Below, in pieces: positions 22,160 through 34,914 of a DNA stretch of 64,000 nt; within the stretch, counting starts at the first letter, position 1, and each line of letters opens with the position of its first letter. The stretch is from Gracilaria gracilis (lineage: Eukaryota > Rhodophyta > Florideophyceae > Gracilariales > Gracilariaceae). The stretch spans positions 62,001 to 126,000 of the forward strand of contig JARGSG010000031.1 in the NCBI GenBank assembly GCA_030374805.1, written 5' to 3'. A model generated the notes under the pieces. The model saw only the letters and a program-made list of their open reading frames with translations. It was not told where the DNA came from and did not search any database. The position numbers and the translations under genes were made by a program.

Positions 22160-23226
22160 CATGCCCCTCCCCTACCGTCCGCGCTTTCCTTCCTATCCTC
22201 CTCACCCATGTGTATAATGACTTCGCCGCCCCCTACGTGGCATTCGGCCAATACCATTACGCTTCGTCGCTTGTTAGAGCCGCCTGTGCGTGATTTGTCA
22301 CCCTCATCCCTGCAAAGTCGCCCGGTCGAACCATTGGCGCTGAGCCCTTCGTGTTGGCCGCTGCTTCCCCAATTATCCGCGCTTCGCTCCCCGCTGATCC
22401 TTACAAAGACGTGCTCACGCTGGCGCACGCCGATGTCGATGCGCTCGATGCCGCCTTGCAATACGTCTACGGTAGTGATGAAGCAATCAATCATCTGCCC
22501 TTGCATGCGCTTTGGACCACTCTCACAACCTGTATATCGTATGCCATGAATCTTACATCCAAGGCTGTGCAACAACGTATCACCAATACCATCAATTACA
22601 CAAATGCCTTCTATCACTGGGCCATGGCCGAGAGATATAGCTTGGTACAGGTGCAGCTCAAATGGAGCACTCTCGTCAAACAGCAGTTCGTCCTCGTTTC
22701 CAAGCAGCCCCAATTCGTGCACATTACCTCTCAGCTGCTGGCCCGCATTCTGCGAATCCACGATCTCATCGTAACCGGAGAGGACGATGTCTTCCAGGCC
22801 CTAGAGCGATGGCTGGCACACGACATGGACATCTGTGCAGAGCAGGCCCTTCACCTGCTACGTCTGGTCCGACTGCCCACCATTGACGACATTGTGCTGT
22901 TGCGCGTCTGTCGCAACGCTTACTTTCGTGGTCATAACGAGTTTTACCAACTCTTGCTCGATGCATTGATCCGTCGAACCGAGGTGCGTCTCGTACACAA
23001 GCTTAGGGTGCACGCCATTCTCGAGCATTGGAAATCCGCAAAGAGTCCCGGTCCGTCCTCGCGCTATACGCGTAGCCTGTCGTTCAAACCACTGGAGGCA
23101 AACGACTACGAGCTGTTCCCATCATCCCAACTATCGCACTCCCAGTCCCGCCACAAGCTACGCCCAGCTGCAACCGACTCAGAACCTGATTACCACCGGA
23201 ATCAAAACCGCACCGTGCTTTTTTAG
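22160..23226 (+). pseudogene. BTB-BACK domain protein, 5' part damaged or unresolved
   Basis: From 22294 to 23226 one frame holds the second half of a BTB domain (FVLAAASPIIRASL, LTLAHADVDALDAALQYVYG) and a BACK domain (RILRIHDLIVTGEDDVFQ, LHLLRLVRLPTIDDIVLL), then a Ser-rich tail. In relatives BTB binds cullin-3 and BACK positions substrates. The same phase continues upstream with likely BTB sequence (YVAFGQYHYASSLVRAACA) but is cut by TGA at 22291-22293 and has no ATG before another stop near 22158. Either the first exon is elsewhere or the gene lost its start and gained a stop. The C-terminal 300 codons are clean, so decay would be recent. Confidence 0.65.
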
Positions 23227-23302
23227 AGCGCCTTTCCGCTGCGGTGGTACAAGAGCGTGCGCTTTCGTCCCGGATCGCCTACCTCTCTGTTCTTCACTGT
23301 CG

Positions 23303-23488
23303 TCAATCCGAAATGGTCTTCGAGTCGTAAGCGTTTTGTTTCCGAGTCAAGAAGCTTCCTCGACCACAAATGGTCGCTCTGGGTAGATCCCTTTTCTTCC
23401 AATCCTGCGCGCGGTACACGAGACTCATCCCAGTCACGGCAAATGCGTTCACAGCGAAGACGGTCAAAACGAGACAATTTCGGACCAT
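23303..23488 (-). CDS. Small membrane or secreted protein, unrecognised
   Basis: A 61-codon frame from the ATG at 23488: MVRNCLVLTVFAVNAFAVTG forms a signal peptide or single membrane helix, followed by a basic segment (RAQDWKKRDLPR). Codon composition is even and coding-like. The phase is open upstream to 23659, so the start is not certain. A competing plus-strand frame (23257-23493) overlaps it; neither has a recognisable domain. A short organelle membrane subunit is possible but unproven. Confidence 0.3.
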   Translation of the reverse strand: MVRNCLVLTVFAVNAFAVTGMSLVYRAQDWKKRDLPRATICGRGSFLTRKQNAYDSKTISD

Positions 23489-25086
23489 TTTAGGGCGACA
23501 CAAATGAAGCTGTCCATGCTCAAGATCCAACTTTCCCGGTGTCGCCCACTCGCTCAAATGTGTTCTCACTGGATGAGACTGACTACATTTCGATATACTA
23601 GTGCTTCGAATCAGAAGTGAATCTCTGCAAGTACGGGCCTCCGGAAGCAATAGACGCACGCGTCGATTTTGTATTGTTTGTGGCGTCTTCTTCGGAGGAA
23701 TATGACATGGAGAGAAAGATATGTGTGGGGCGGCGCTTCAGTGTTCAAGCCATGGATTTTGGAAGGCATATCCGCCGCAATCGCTTACACTCCCCTACAG
23801 CAGGTTTGTACAACAGAGAAAAAGATGAGCTGGTTGTCGGAGCTCACCTTGCCGCCCCCGAAGTTCAGCACTCCAGACTACCATCCGAGCTCACCGCCCA
23901 GTTGGGTTCCGCTTCGTTAACCGGTGAAGACTTCCGCCATGAGAGTCCTCTGTGGCCGTCCTTTACGCAGCTGGCTGGAAGTCGAATGGCTACCATGGAA
24001 ACTGACCCATCCCCAATACTAACATCTACGTCAAGAGTGTCGCCATTGTTGTGTACATCGTTATCAGTAAGCCAAATCTTTTTTTGTTTTTCGTACACAC
24101 TTCACGGCTTGTTGTGGCAGTTATCTAATAGTCAACAACTCTTCTCGGATCTCAATTCTTAATAATTGGTGAACCCAAGAAAGAGAGAGAGACGAATTCT
24201 ACCGAGAAAGAAGGCTTCTTAACTTACGCAGATCGTGCAGTCTCAAAATTTAACTCAAGCTAGATACGTTGCAAAGCGTTGACGGCACATCTTTGTAACC
24301 TTGTACAATAAGCCGCATCTCTTTACTTCAGATTAGCTCATGTGCGGCACATTCGTGGTGCGCGCCTTCGTGCTGGCGTACCAACAAAGGCTGGTGTACA
24401 GCGTGCGCAGGCGCTTCTTTCCAGGATTTCCTTCTCAGAATCGGAGTAGGAATCGGAGTACTTGCAACTCGGGTTTCCGCAATCACTATATTTGTAGGTG
24501 TAGCTACTACCGTCATTGCGATAGGCTATTCTGAACACGCACATTTTGCTCTTTGTGGAAATACGTAGTTAGGCAGGAGCCGCAACTATTGAAACAGAAA
24601 GATGAGACGTATCTGTGGGTTTTGTGTGCTGTTGGAGACGGCGGGAGCGATGAAGACGCTATGGGCGTTGTGATGGTCGACAAATTTCGTGCCCGTGATA
24701 TGAAGGCCTTTATGTAGCTGCACAACTCGACACTTCGTCCTTTTGGAGCTTAAACTTCGATGGCATTGGAGAACAACACGGTGGAACGGCCACTTGGTGT
24801 TGTGTTCCCTTTGTTGGAAAGGAGTAGATACAGGTGTACCTGGTTTCTACAGCGATTGGCTCCCTCGGTTTCTTATTTGGTGCTTATTACTATGAGCCCA
24901 TTTCTATTTAAAACTGGTAGAAACTGAATCCTACGCGAGGGAATTTCGTCAGGTGAACGTTTTATGTTTCGTTTTCGTATGAGACTTTCAAAGTTCGCCG
25001 GTATCTGATTTCAAGAAGATCGCAAACATCCTGCCAGTCGGGCTTCGCAACACCAGCGCAAGTAGCTTATCTTAGAGCACAACCTA
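23489..25086. other. Region with unresolved coding blocks
   Basis: Several blocks look like coding sequence but I cannot settle strand or exon order. On plus, a candidate exon ending at a donor (GTAAGC at 24067) could splice in phase to an exon after TTTACTTCAG (ends 24331). That exon encodes a Cys/Trp-rich stretch (SCAAHSWCAPSCWRTNKGWC) and a membrane helix (SAITIFVGVATTVIAIGY). Another plus block, 24538-24717, reads KDETYLWVLCAVGDGGSDED. On minus, 23865-24098 also has coding character (GDTLDVDVSIGDGSVSMVA). One multi-exon membrane protein gene is the simplest idea. Confidence 0.25.
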
Positions 25087-25298
25087 TGTTGAAGCCCGTC
25101 AACCTCTTGCGAGGCGAGCGCAGTGAACGCGCGACACGTTTGCGGTTGGCGTTCTCGGGGCGCACTGTGGCGCAGCCCGATGCAGTAGCTTGCACGAAAT
25201 AAAATGCACGACCGTTCCGGCGAGGGCGCAACTCGCCGGCAGTCAAGCACTGCACTTTACTACGACCCTCCACGCGCCTACCACCACTGCGCGCTTCA
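25087..25298 (+). repeat. Copia 5' LTR
   Basis: 212-bp LTR with TG...CA ends. It contains an AATAAA-like signal (GAAATAAAATGC near 25195) that may direct polyadenylation in the 3' copy. Confidence 0.92.
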
Positions 25299-26761
25299 TG
25301 GTAGCATTCGCTTGGGACTTGCTGCTTGCCTCCCTCCCGCCTCCGCGACAACCCGATCTTACCGATACGCCTTCCACCCTGCTTCGCGATTTGCCACCTC
25401 TGCCGTCGCTACGCTCCACGATAACCCGATCCACCTTCGCTCCCTACATCTTGGCCCCCGCTTCGGCTTCACTCCTGTGTACCGCCGCCTGTCACACGCG
25501 CGATTCATATGCCGCCGTTGCTACTCTTTTGCGCGTGCGCTATCAGCAGAGGCGGGCAGACTTGGGTTCAGCCCTCGCTCTAGCCCACCCACACACAACC
25601 ATCCCGTGTGTCTGGCACCTGCGCTGCGCGTTGCGTCAAACTGTTTTAGGCTGGTTGAACTGCGCTGCTGTGCTCTGTCGCACACTACCCATGGAACTGA
25701 ACCGCGATATGACCGCCTCATCCTCCTCCACTGTATGGCTACATTCTTACAACCCATCGCATGCTCGCCGCTCAAACCTTCCACTCCAGAATTTTGTGGC
25801 CAGCCCTGCGTTGTCTTGCCGCTGCACAGACGGTCAAATGAACCACAGGGCAATGTTAAGCGCATATTTGCAAGGCTTGGAACCGGACTACTGACCTCAA
25901 TGGCTACACTACTACTTGGGAAACATGGAACTATTGTCAAAATCTTTATGTGAATGCTCTTGCTGCATGAAGGCAATCGTCTGGCGACGCAGTCTACCAT
26001 TCCTTCCATCTTTTCTTAGCGACAAACCGCATGTTCTGTCAATGCCACTCTCGCAAATGGACTTGAAACTTTCTAGTACTTCTCTTCCGGGTTTGTTTGA
26101 TGCGTAAGCCTGATGTATTCAAGCCACTTCTGAATTTCAGGCTACCTTCATTGAGGGTACTGTCTGGTCGATCTCATGTAACACCCTTATTGCGCGATAG
26201 CTGTCAGACTCCAAAAGTCGACAAACCTCACCGATGACCATCTGATGTCATGAATGGCCAGGGGTTCGCCATCGATTACAAACAGGAACTACACAGTATT
26301 CTCGCTGACCAGCACCGATCGACACTCCGCTCTCGTCGTGGTCGTTCGCTCTCAACTGCGCCGATCTTCGCAGCACTTCGCATCACGCCTGTGCTATCTC
26401 TCTCTCTTTGACTCTCACACTTCGTTGCTTACTATTGTTAACTGACGTGAAGTACCCTTCGCTACGCGGGTGCGGGAAGATCCTTCAAAAGGTCGGATCT
26501 TTTTGGTGCGGGGTTAGCTGCTTAATTGCGGGGACCTGTACTGCATCGATCGCCTAGCTCCCTGGGTTGGGCTAGGGTCACCTCAAAGCTACAAACCAGA
26601 AGTTGAACAAGAAGTTGAAAAGAAGTTAAGAAGGATCCCTCCACCCGTAGGGGACGGGCGAAGTTGAAGTTCAAAACGTTCCTACACTCGGTCGCGGTAT
26701 CCTTATCCCGTTTCAAGAAGGTTGATCTACTACATTCTACCCCACTTGCCCGTTCGCCAAC

Positions 26762-29700
26762 ATGTCGGGCTCACAAGATGGGTTCCTTGGCAAGCTACCA
26801 AAGCTCAAGGTTCCCAGCGATTATATCTTGTGGCGTCGCCGTCTTCTCGCGTATCTCCGACGAGACGACGCATTTCTTTCTGGCTTGAATCCCCGCCCCG
26901 AGGGTTTCAATCCGACGAATCGAACAATGCGATCTTGGTTCGAAAAGTCTGTGAAAGCGAAGAGCACCATCACTTTGTGCCTTGGTGATTCGGCTCTCGC
27001 ACTTGTCCGTACTTTCGTGGATGAAGATGACAAAACCGCAAAAGATCTCTAGAACGAGCTTCAGCGTGTGTATACTACTTCTAACACACAAGCTGAGCAA
27101 AACATCCGTCATCGCTTGGACACACTCATGTACAAGGACAACGACAACTCGAACGCTCACGTCTCCAAGTTTCTGGAAATTGTTGGTGAACTGGCAACCT
27201 TCAACGAAAAACTCTCGGAGAAAGAGAAGGTATCTAAGCTCATTCGAAGCCTTCCCAACTCTTTCGCCCCTTTTGTCACGATGTCCAACCTAACGGACGT
27301 CGGCTTTGACTCTATCATCACAGCAGTTGAAGCTGAGGTGGCTCGCAGAAAGAACCCGAACAATCCCACAACTCCCGCTCCTTCCTCCGCTCCGTCCACA
27401 ACAATAAAACCGCAGGCCAACAAGGCAAGCAGAAATGGACGGAAACGTCGCAACCGACGTGACAAATCTTCAATCCTGAAGGATCGCGATGACAATAATT
27501 GCTATTATTGCGGTCGTCGTGGTCACTACGCCCGGGATTGGTACAAAAGGAAACGGGAGGAAAACGACAACGACAACTCCCGCCGCTCCTCCGGCCAACG
27601 ACAACAACGCAACCATTCACGTAGTGGAAACAATGGTGGTTACAATCGCTCATCTCAGAACTACCAGAAAGAACGGCAGTCCAACTGGAACTCACGCTTT
27701 ACACCAAGGCGGGATGAAGATGGTAATCGTTCCTCAAACCGTTGCTCCTTTGTGGTGCAAAGGGGTGACGATCCACCTCCCTCGCCGGGTTTCAACTGCA
27801 ACATTGCAAAGTTCAAGAGCAATATTGCACTTCTCTCTCAAACGAAATTGGATTCGGGCTACATTGATTCTGGAGCTACGCACCACTTCTTCCATTCGCG
27901 CAAATCGTTCATTCGCTGCGAGCGCACCGAGATAAAGCTTGTGCAAGCTGCCTCAGGCACCGCTCGTCTTGTTGGAAAGGGTCACGTCTGGATACCTTTG
28001 AACAAGGGAACTATCATTGAAGCTTACCACGCTCCCGCTTTCGATTCAAACATAATATCAGTCGGTGTTCTCAGCGTGGACTTCATGGTTGTGTTCACAT
28101 CGACCTTGCGGCCATTCAATGGCTGCTTCATAATGGATCCCAAACGTAACTCCGAAGTCATATGGGGAACGAAGATTAAGCAAGGTCTTTTCAACATGAA
28201 CCTTACCGACAAGGACAAGCAGGTCATGGTGGCAAATGCTGGAAACACCAAGCATGAGTTAGCCTTGGACTGGCATGGACGTACTGGACATCTGCATCCA
28301 AACAGGTATCAGGATCTCTCGAAGGCTTTGGAATCCGTTCCTTACTTCCAACGGTCCATCTTTGAGTCCTTGACTTGCGTCCCGGGCCTTACCGGCAAAA
28401 TGAAATGCAACCCGCTCATAGCCAGAACGCGATCCGTCTCGACCTCCATTCCGTTGGAGCTTATCCACATGGACGTGTCTGGGAAGATACCGCCTTCTCT
28501 CTCTGGCGCTATCTACGCTATGGCCATTCTCGACGACTACACTTCCAAGTCGGATGTCTTCTTCCTTATGGACAAAACTGGTTCTAACATTTTCAAGCAC
28601 TTGGAATGGTACAAACGTCGCTCCGAGCTTGAGCTGAACCACTCGTTTCGTCTCAAAAGTATTCGTCTGGACGGGGCAAGCGAGCATAAGAGCAGCGAGT
28701 TGGAAAACTTCTGCCACAGCAATGGTATCAAGTTGGACTTCTCTCCAGCCTACGCCTCCGAATCGAACGGAGCTGCAGCGAGACTGATCCAGGAACATTG
28801 GACTCGGACTCGCGTTTTTTTCTTTGCCAGAAAGCTCCCTATTTCATTCTGGGCTGAAGCCATGAACCACGCAAACTGGCTTCGCAACCGTGCGCCGTCC
28901 TCGCCCATCAAGGGACGGATCCGATTTTGGAATGAGATCCGACTGTCAATATACACTTCTCTCATGTTCCCAACTTTGGTCAGCCTGGCTACGCATTTGT
29001 TTACCGCTCCAAAACTGTTCCGAACAAGAAGTTCCTTCCGCGGTCCGTCTTTTCTCACTTCGTTGGTATGCAGAGCGATAACATACTTTTCCGAGTCTTT
29101 GTACCGGAGAATCGCTCTGTCGTCACGTGTCCAAACTTGGACTTCAAGCCGATTAACTCCTCTCCTCTGCCAAACTTCACTAGCCTTCTGGAAGGAATCA
29201 CGAGGCAACACGAAACGGAGGAGATGGAGCCCACGAAATAACCCGACACGGACTCCCCGGACTTGGAGGAACATCTGGTAAAGGCATTCACGAATATAAC
29301 CCAAAACTTCTCACAAATATGGGTGTCCAAAAAGACCTTGGATGATCTCTCAGTTCCTCACTCCTTCAAAGAAACATGCAAGGACCCGAGATGTTGTGAG
29401 GCCATTGATCGCAAAATGTCCGCACTCATCAGACGGAATACCTGGGATCTCATCCTACGCGAAGCTGGTATGAAGCCGGTTCCCTACACTTGGGTTTCAA
29501 GGAAAAGATGTTGGATGGAGTCAAGAAGAAGTTCTTAAAGAAGGCACGCTGCTTTCTACGGGGTGACAAGCAGAAGCCTTTAATTGACTTCGACCCACTC
29601 AACACCTACGATCCTGTCGCATGCCACGAAGCTTTGCGAATTCTGCTGGCTGTTTCTGCTGCAGAGAACTTAGTACTAGAAGGAGCCGACATATCCAACG

Positions 29701-30934
29701 CGTATCTCTACGGAAAGCTGGATGTTCCGATCATCATAAAACAACCGACAGACTCCTCCGGTGTTCAAGCTAAGCCTGGGTACGTCTGCAAGTTCCTCAA
29801 CTCTCTTTACGGAGCAGTACAAGCTGGTAAAATATGGGGCTCGCTGTTCTCTGAAACTTTACTATCGTGGGGATTCGTGCATTCTGCTCTCGACTCGAGA
29901 GTCTTTATGTTCCGCGAAGACGACCAATTCCTTCTGGTCGCCGTCATCGTCGACGACTGCGCCTTCGCCGCGAATAGCGTGGATCTGCTAACCTACTTCA
30001 AGGAACGGCTGGCCGCGACATTCGACGTAAAACTATATGGAAAGCTGAAGTCATTTATTGGATGGAGTATCCAACGTTCACCTCTGGGAATCAAGGTCAC
30101 GCAGTATGGGTACGGTGTACAACTGCTGCAGAAGTTTGGGATGGAACGATGCAACACAGTCCAATCCCCGCTCCCGGCTGCGGCCAATGTTCTTCCAACT
30201 AGTGAAAAAGAACAATCTCTCTCTGTGCAAGACCATGCAAACTATAGGGCTGGAATTGGTGGGCTTCTCTACATAGCCGTATCCACGAGACCGGACCTCT
30301 CGTTTCCTGTGTCAGCTCCCTCGAAGCACCTCCATAATCTCTGTGAACGACACTACTCCCTACTCAAGCGCCTCTTCAGGTATTTGGCTGGACCTTTGGA
30401 ATATGGACTTCACTACAAGGCCAACGTTCCGATCACCCCTTCCTCACTTCGTGCGTACGCTGACGACGATTGGGGGGATGTATCGAGACTCGCAAGTCTA
30501 CTACCGGGTACGTAATCGTCGTCAACGACGCACCTATTATGTGGAAATCGAAGCGTCAGACTGTGATTGCCCTTTCTTCTGCAGAGGCAGAGTATGTATC
30601 TCTTTCCACATGCGCCAAAGACATTACTTGGGTACGAAAGATGTTCTGGGAATTCGCACACCACGAGCCTTAAAGCGAAGAGTTCTGGTATGAAGCCACA
30701 GAAACCCTACTGGATAGCTCGGTCGCGTTATCACTCACGATGAATCCACAGATCTCTGGTCGCAATAAGCACATTGACTTGAAGATGCACCATGTCAAGG
30801 ATTTGTATCTAGATCAAATAATTCACCCGCGTCATATCCCAAGGAATCTATTGATCGCTGACATTTTGACGAGGTGTGCGTCCCTCTCAGATGTGAAGAA
30901 GATGGTCAGCTTGATGCATCTTGATTCGTTCTGA
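26762..30934 (+). pseudogene. Copia gag-pol region (fossil)
   Basis: Domains in order: gag starting MSGSQDGFLGKLPKLKV; zinc knuckle CYYCGRRGHYARDW; aspartic protease DSGATHHFF; pre-integrase motif WHGRTGHLHPNRYQDLSKA; integrase core with MDVSGKIPP and AMAILDDYTSKSDV; reverse transcriptase with SLYGAVQAGKIW and the region around VAVIVDDCAFAANS; RNase H with ETRKSTTGYVIVV and ALSSAEAEYVSLSTCA. The order integrase before reverse transcriptase defines Copia. The coding sequence is interrupted a few times and would not make a full polyprotein. Confidence 0.9.
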
Positions 30935-31417
30935 AAGGAATTGTCGGGACTACTAACTGAACTGACTATGATTCTTTTTCTCTTTGTTGTATTGTTTTAC
31001 CTCTGCGTTTGTTTTACGAATTGATTTTTTTAGACAAGGATACTTATATCTCTTTGTTATGTTTTGTTTTCTGTTTGATGATCGTCACAAACCTTCTCCA
31101 TTTTCATACAGAGGCATCATCTCTTTTTTCACACTGGGTTTTTGCATGGTGCTTAGATTTTCGGAGTTTACTGGTGTGAGGTTGTTTGGTGGCAAGCTAC
31201 TGGTTGTGTTTAAGTTGTTTATGTGAAAGTGTGCACCACGCCTTCAAGTTCTGAAAGAAGTTCTTTTGGAGGAGATGAGTTCTATGGTCAGCACATCTTT
31301 GGGCCTTACTCTTCGGCCTTTATTACTAAGCTTGATATTGAAGATCGGCATTGAAGGAACTCTAAGAGAGAGTTCAGAAGTGGTGTAGGAAGAGTTGCGC
31401 TTCGCCTCGAGGGACGG

Positions 31418-31629
31418 TGTTGAAGCCCGTCAACTTCTTGCGAGGCGAGCGCAGTGAACGCGCGACACGTTTGCGGTTGGCGTTCTCGGGGCGCACTGTG
31501 GCGCAGCCCGATGCGGTAGCTTGCACGAAATAAAATGCACGACCGTTCCGGCGAGGGCGCAACTCGCCGGCGGTCAAGCAGTGCGCTTTACTACGACCCT
31601 CCGCGCGCCTACCACCACTGCGCGCTTCA
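31418..31629 (+). repeat. Copia 3' LTR
   Basis: Second 212-bp LTR, preceded by a short purine-rich tract (GAGGGACGG) in the usual place of the polypurine primer and followed by the ACCTA duplication. Confidence 0.92.
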
Positions 31630-31689
31630 ACCTATGCCGGTCTTTGAAAGCTTCGTAACGGATCCGTATCGTCACTCTTATTTATTGAA

Positions 31690-34600
31690 GATCATGGACG
31701 ATGATGATGATGACTTTATTTAAAGCGTAACGAGGGGGCCTTAACAACGTGTCAGACCGGTGTCGGCAGTAAGCGCCTCTGTTTTACAGCAGCGGCTGTG
31801 TATTGGAGAACGGTCCGCTCCAAGCGGAGCAGGACAGCATTGTATTCCAATGATGGGTTTGTACCCCGAAGCGTGCTGGTGAACTCGGCGAGCTCACGTA
31901 CGAAGGCTTTTCCGTCTTGCCCTACGCCGCCGTGGATGTCAAACCCAAACGGGGAGAGGCGCACATTATTGGCTTGGCATAGTTGTTGATACTTGGTTCT
32001 CTTTGCTTTCTCGGCTTTTGTGGCGGCGCCGCCTGCTTCTTTGGCAGCTAACACCAAATATGGTGCTATTTTAGGACTGACGATCGTTACATCGATACCA
32101 ACTGGAGTCTTTGAGAGACGTGGATCATCAATGTAGAGATCTAAACGCGATCTTTCGTTTTCGGGCAGTGAGCTTTCCGAAGGGAACTTCCATTCTCTGT
32201 ACGTTGTAAGCCACAAAGGCGGTCGCTTCAATACGGTGTATAGCACGTCTCGAAGCGCGTTGTGGCGCCTGGTTGGACCGATGCCTACAGGGCAAACCAT
32301 GGCGTGATAGCCGAATTTGTCGAGCTTAGGCACTACTACATAAGCAGCTTGTGCGCATTGGGGGCAGTTTGAGGTCCCAGCAAACATCGTTTCTCCAAGA
32401 CGAAGTTCTACCATTGTCTACCAGATTTCGGGCGTTGTGGTCGGGTTGTAAACTGCATTTACAAAAGATGTGAATGGAAGACAAGCTTCAGTCGTGCTGG
32501 TTAAACGAATACGGGCGACCCGTAGACGCACGCTTCCTGCGGTGGATGTAGCGTTCGGGGCTTGTTTGTCATATATGTGGTTTGTGATGGCTTCACTGTA
32601 CGTATGCTGGAAATGAGGGATTGCCCCACTGCTTTGTGCTTTGGCAGTGAGGTTACTGAATAGAAACTCGCTTGGCAGCGCGTGCTCAGATTGGACGGCG
32701 TTTGCGATTCTGGACAGTTCCCTGCTGGAACGTCGAGGTTGTGTTGAATTTTGAGAGTGCGGTGTGAACTGCGCTTTCAATCACCGACCATGACGCTAAG
32801 AACGATGAAACATATGCAGACTCATATACCCAGTCAAGCTTTGGAAGACCGAGGCCTCCTTTGGAAAGAGGAAAACACGCCTGCTCCCATGTCTCTGGGG
32901 ACAAGGTACGGTGCAGGGTTTGGAACGCACTTCGCTGTGTCCTGTCAAAAACTTTGACAGCATCACGGGTAATATGCGGCGGTGTTGTTCGTACTGTGTA
33001 GATCATCTTGCATGTCCCAGCGCAAAATCAGAGAAGAAGGTACGCCATGTGTGGGTCATTGAGTCTTGCCAAGGCGGCATGTAGGCTCTCTTGTTTTTAG
33101 AGTCGTTCTTTTAGCATTTCTGTGGATGATTTGGCATGACCAACTGGTGAGCCAAGAACCAATATCGAGCGAGAGGTGTTGACGGAGGCCGAAAACCCTG
33201 GAATAGTAGGTTTTGACCACCACCAAGCATGTGTTTTCGTAAGGTTGGGGAGGAACCCAATTTTTTTTCCTCGGCAGTACAGGTAGTCCAGGATTGCTGA
33301 CGCCTGTGTCCTGGGGACGAGCAGATTGCCATCGTCGGCATAGAACAGGTTCAGCACAGGCTGAAACTCAGTTTGGATTTCGAGAATGAGAGGGTGCAGT
33401 GCCAGTGCGAACAACAGCGGGCTTAGTGGGTCGCCTTGTTGCGTGCCTGTTTGACTCATGATGACGAACTCACCAAATTTCAAAGGTATCGGCGAGCCGT
33501 AACAGTAATGGATGTAACGTGCAATGCCAGGGCAGTGCTTTATGACTTCTGTCAAAACGAACTGTCTCTCTATGGCATTAAACGCGTTACGAGCGTCGAT
33601 GCTGATGACGACAAGATCATGCTGTCTCAGTTTGTTTGCTGTAGCACGTAGTATATGCACTACAGCTTCTGTGCCGCATGGCATGCCTACAGCGAATTGG
33701 TGAGGTTGCAGGTACGCGAGGAGATCGGGGTCGTGAAACACAAGAGCTGATAACACTCTTGAAATGAATCGTCTCCAGACCAGCCCGATGGCAAGCGGTC
33801 TGAGCTTCGTGGGGTCTTTCTTCGGGATCCCAATCAGTGTACCGGTTGAGAACCACTGCTCTGAACCCGCTGGTAGCTTACCGGCTATGACGGCGTTGGT
33901 GAATTTTGTTAGCTCCGTTATGATAGGGCGGTCTGGGAGTTGGCCTCCCGGGAAGGAGATGAGGTATTTGAGAAACTTTGGACGCATGCCATCTGGGCCA
34001 AATCCGGGCGTTACTGCCATGCGGCGAATTACTCGTCGTATGGCATCTTCTTCGACTTTGATTGGTGTTGGTAGGTTGGTTGCCTGCGTGGGTCTGACAG
34101 GAATCGCTGGTTCGGGATGGAGGGCTGCGAGTGCGTCACGGGCGTGTTGTGAAGGGGGGACAGGTGGAGTGTTTGAGCAAAGAATACTGGTCGCCTTCGT
34201 GTACTCTCCAGCCATGAAGGCTTTCTGACAACGGCGTAAGTGTGGGTCACGTTCCTGGCGCGGTGGAGTTGGTTGTCGCATGTGGGCGATGAGAGCCTCA
34301 TCACGGAGGGCATTCCATTCGCCGCGGAGTGCCATGGTTATGCGACGTTTTATGCAACGGTGTAGAGATGGCGTATTTCTGTTACGGGGTTCTCTCTTGC
34401 CATTCTTACGAGGCACCAGCTTTGGGGTGGCGATCATACGGTGCAGGCAATGCTGTTGGAGTGCCAGTGAATGTGCGACGTTGAAATTGTGCAACAGGTG
34501 AAAGTATAGTTCGATGAAGTCGCGCACGAGGGTGCGTGGAACGTACTCTATGGTCGGAATTTTGTAGCTAAGGATGAGGTCGGGGCTGGGGCAGTCACCC

Positions 34601-34844
34601 ACCGTAGGAGGCAGGGGCATGGTTGGCGATGGGATGAACGGTTTGGCTGGAGGCTTCTACTCAAGCGGAACGTCGTTCTCGCCTACCCAGTCTTCCGTAG
34701 CTGGGAGATTTGCGTTGCGCGCTGGAGCTAAAGCATCGAATCGATTGTTTGACGTTGGTGCTGGTGCGGTGGCCGGTTCCATAGTGACATCGGAGTCTGG
34801 GATCTGTGCACTAGGCTCAGGTGAGCTTCACTCTCCGACCAACT
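31690..34844 (-). mobile_element. LINE (non-LTR retrotransposon) with reverse transcriptase and C-terminal CCHC/nuclease-like domain
   Basis: On minus, one long frame starts near 34782 (MEPATAPAPTSNNRFDALAP) and ends at 31752. The reverse transcriptase (33097-34620) has GFGPDGMRPKFLKYL, GIPKKDPTKLRPLAIG, TGTQQGDPLSPLLFALALHP and the catalytic YADDGNL. The last third has a CCHC motif (CPQCAQAAY...YHAMVC, then RRHNALRDVLY) followed by LDLYIDDPRLSKTPVGIDVT, resembling the restriction-like endonuclease tail of R2-type LINEs. Breaks: TAG near 34659, TAA near 33097, TGA near 33020, a frame change near 32720 and TAG near 32416. The 3' end on minus is a short ATC-repeat tail (31690-31710), next to the Copia target duplication. 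Confidence 0.82.
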
Positions 34845-34914
34845 CGCACTTCCCACATCCCATCGCTGCGTACTACGAGAACGCACTTCGTGTGCGTCAT
34901 CTACGCAAACAATT

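Larger units (their letters stand above)
25087..31629 (+). mobile_element. Ty1/Copia LTR retrotransposon (fossil)
   Basis: Two 212-bp direct repeats beginning TGTTGAAGC and ending GCGCTTCA (25087-25298 and 31418-31629) flank the unit, with a perfect 5-bp target duplication ACCTA (25082-25086 and 31630-31634). The LTRs differ at about six positions by eye (roughly 97% alike), so insertion was fairly recent. A primer-binding-like TGGTAGC follows the 5' LTR directly. Inside, in Copia order, are gag with zinc knuckle, protease, integrase, reverse transcriptase and RNase H. A leader of about 1.46 kb before gag is unusually long. Total length is 6543 bp. The coding part is broken in several places. 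Confidence 0.93.

Noticed and set aside
25087-31629. The 212-bp direct repeats as a tandem gene duplication
   Set aside because: TG...CA ends, a 5-bp flanking duplication and a Copia gag-pol between them make them LTRs.
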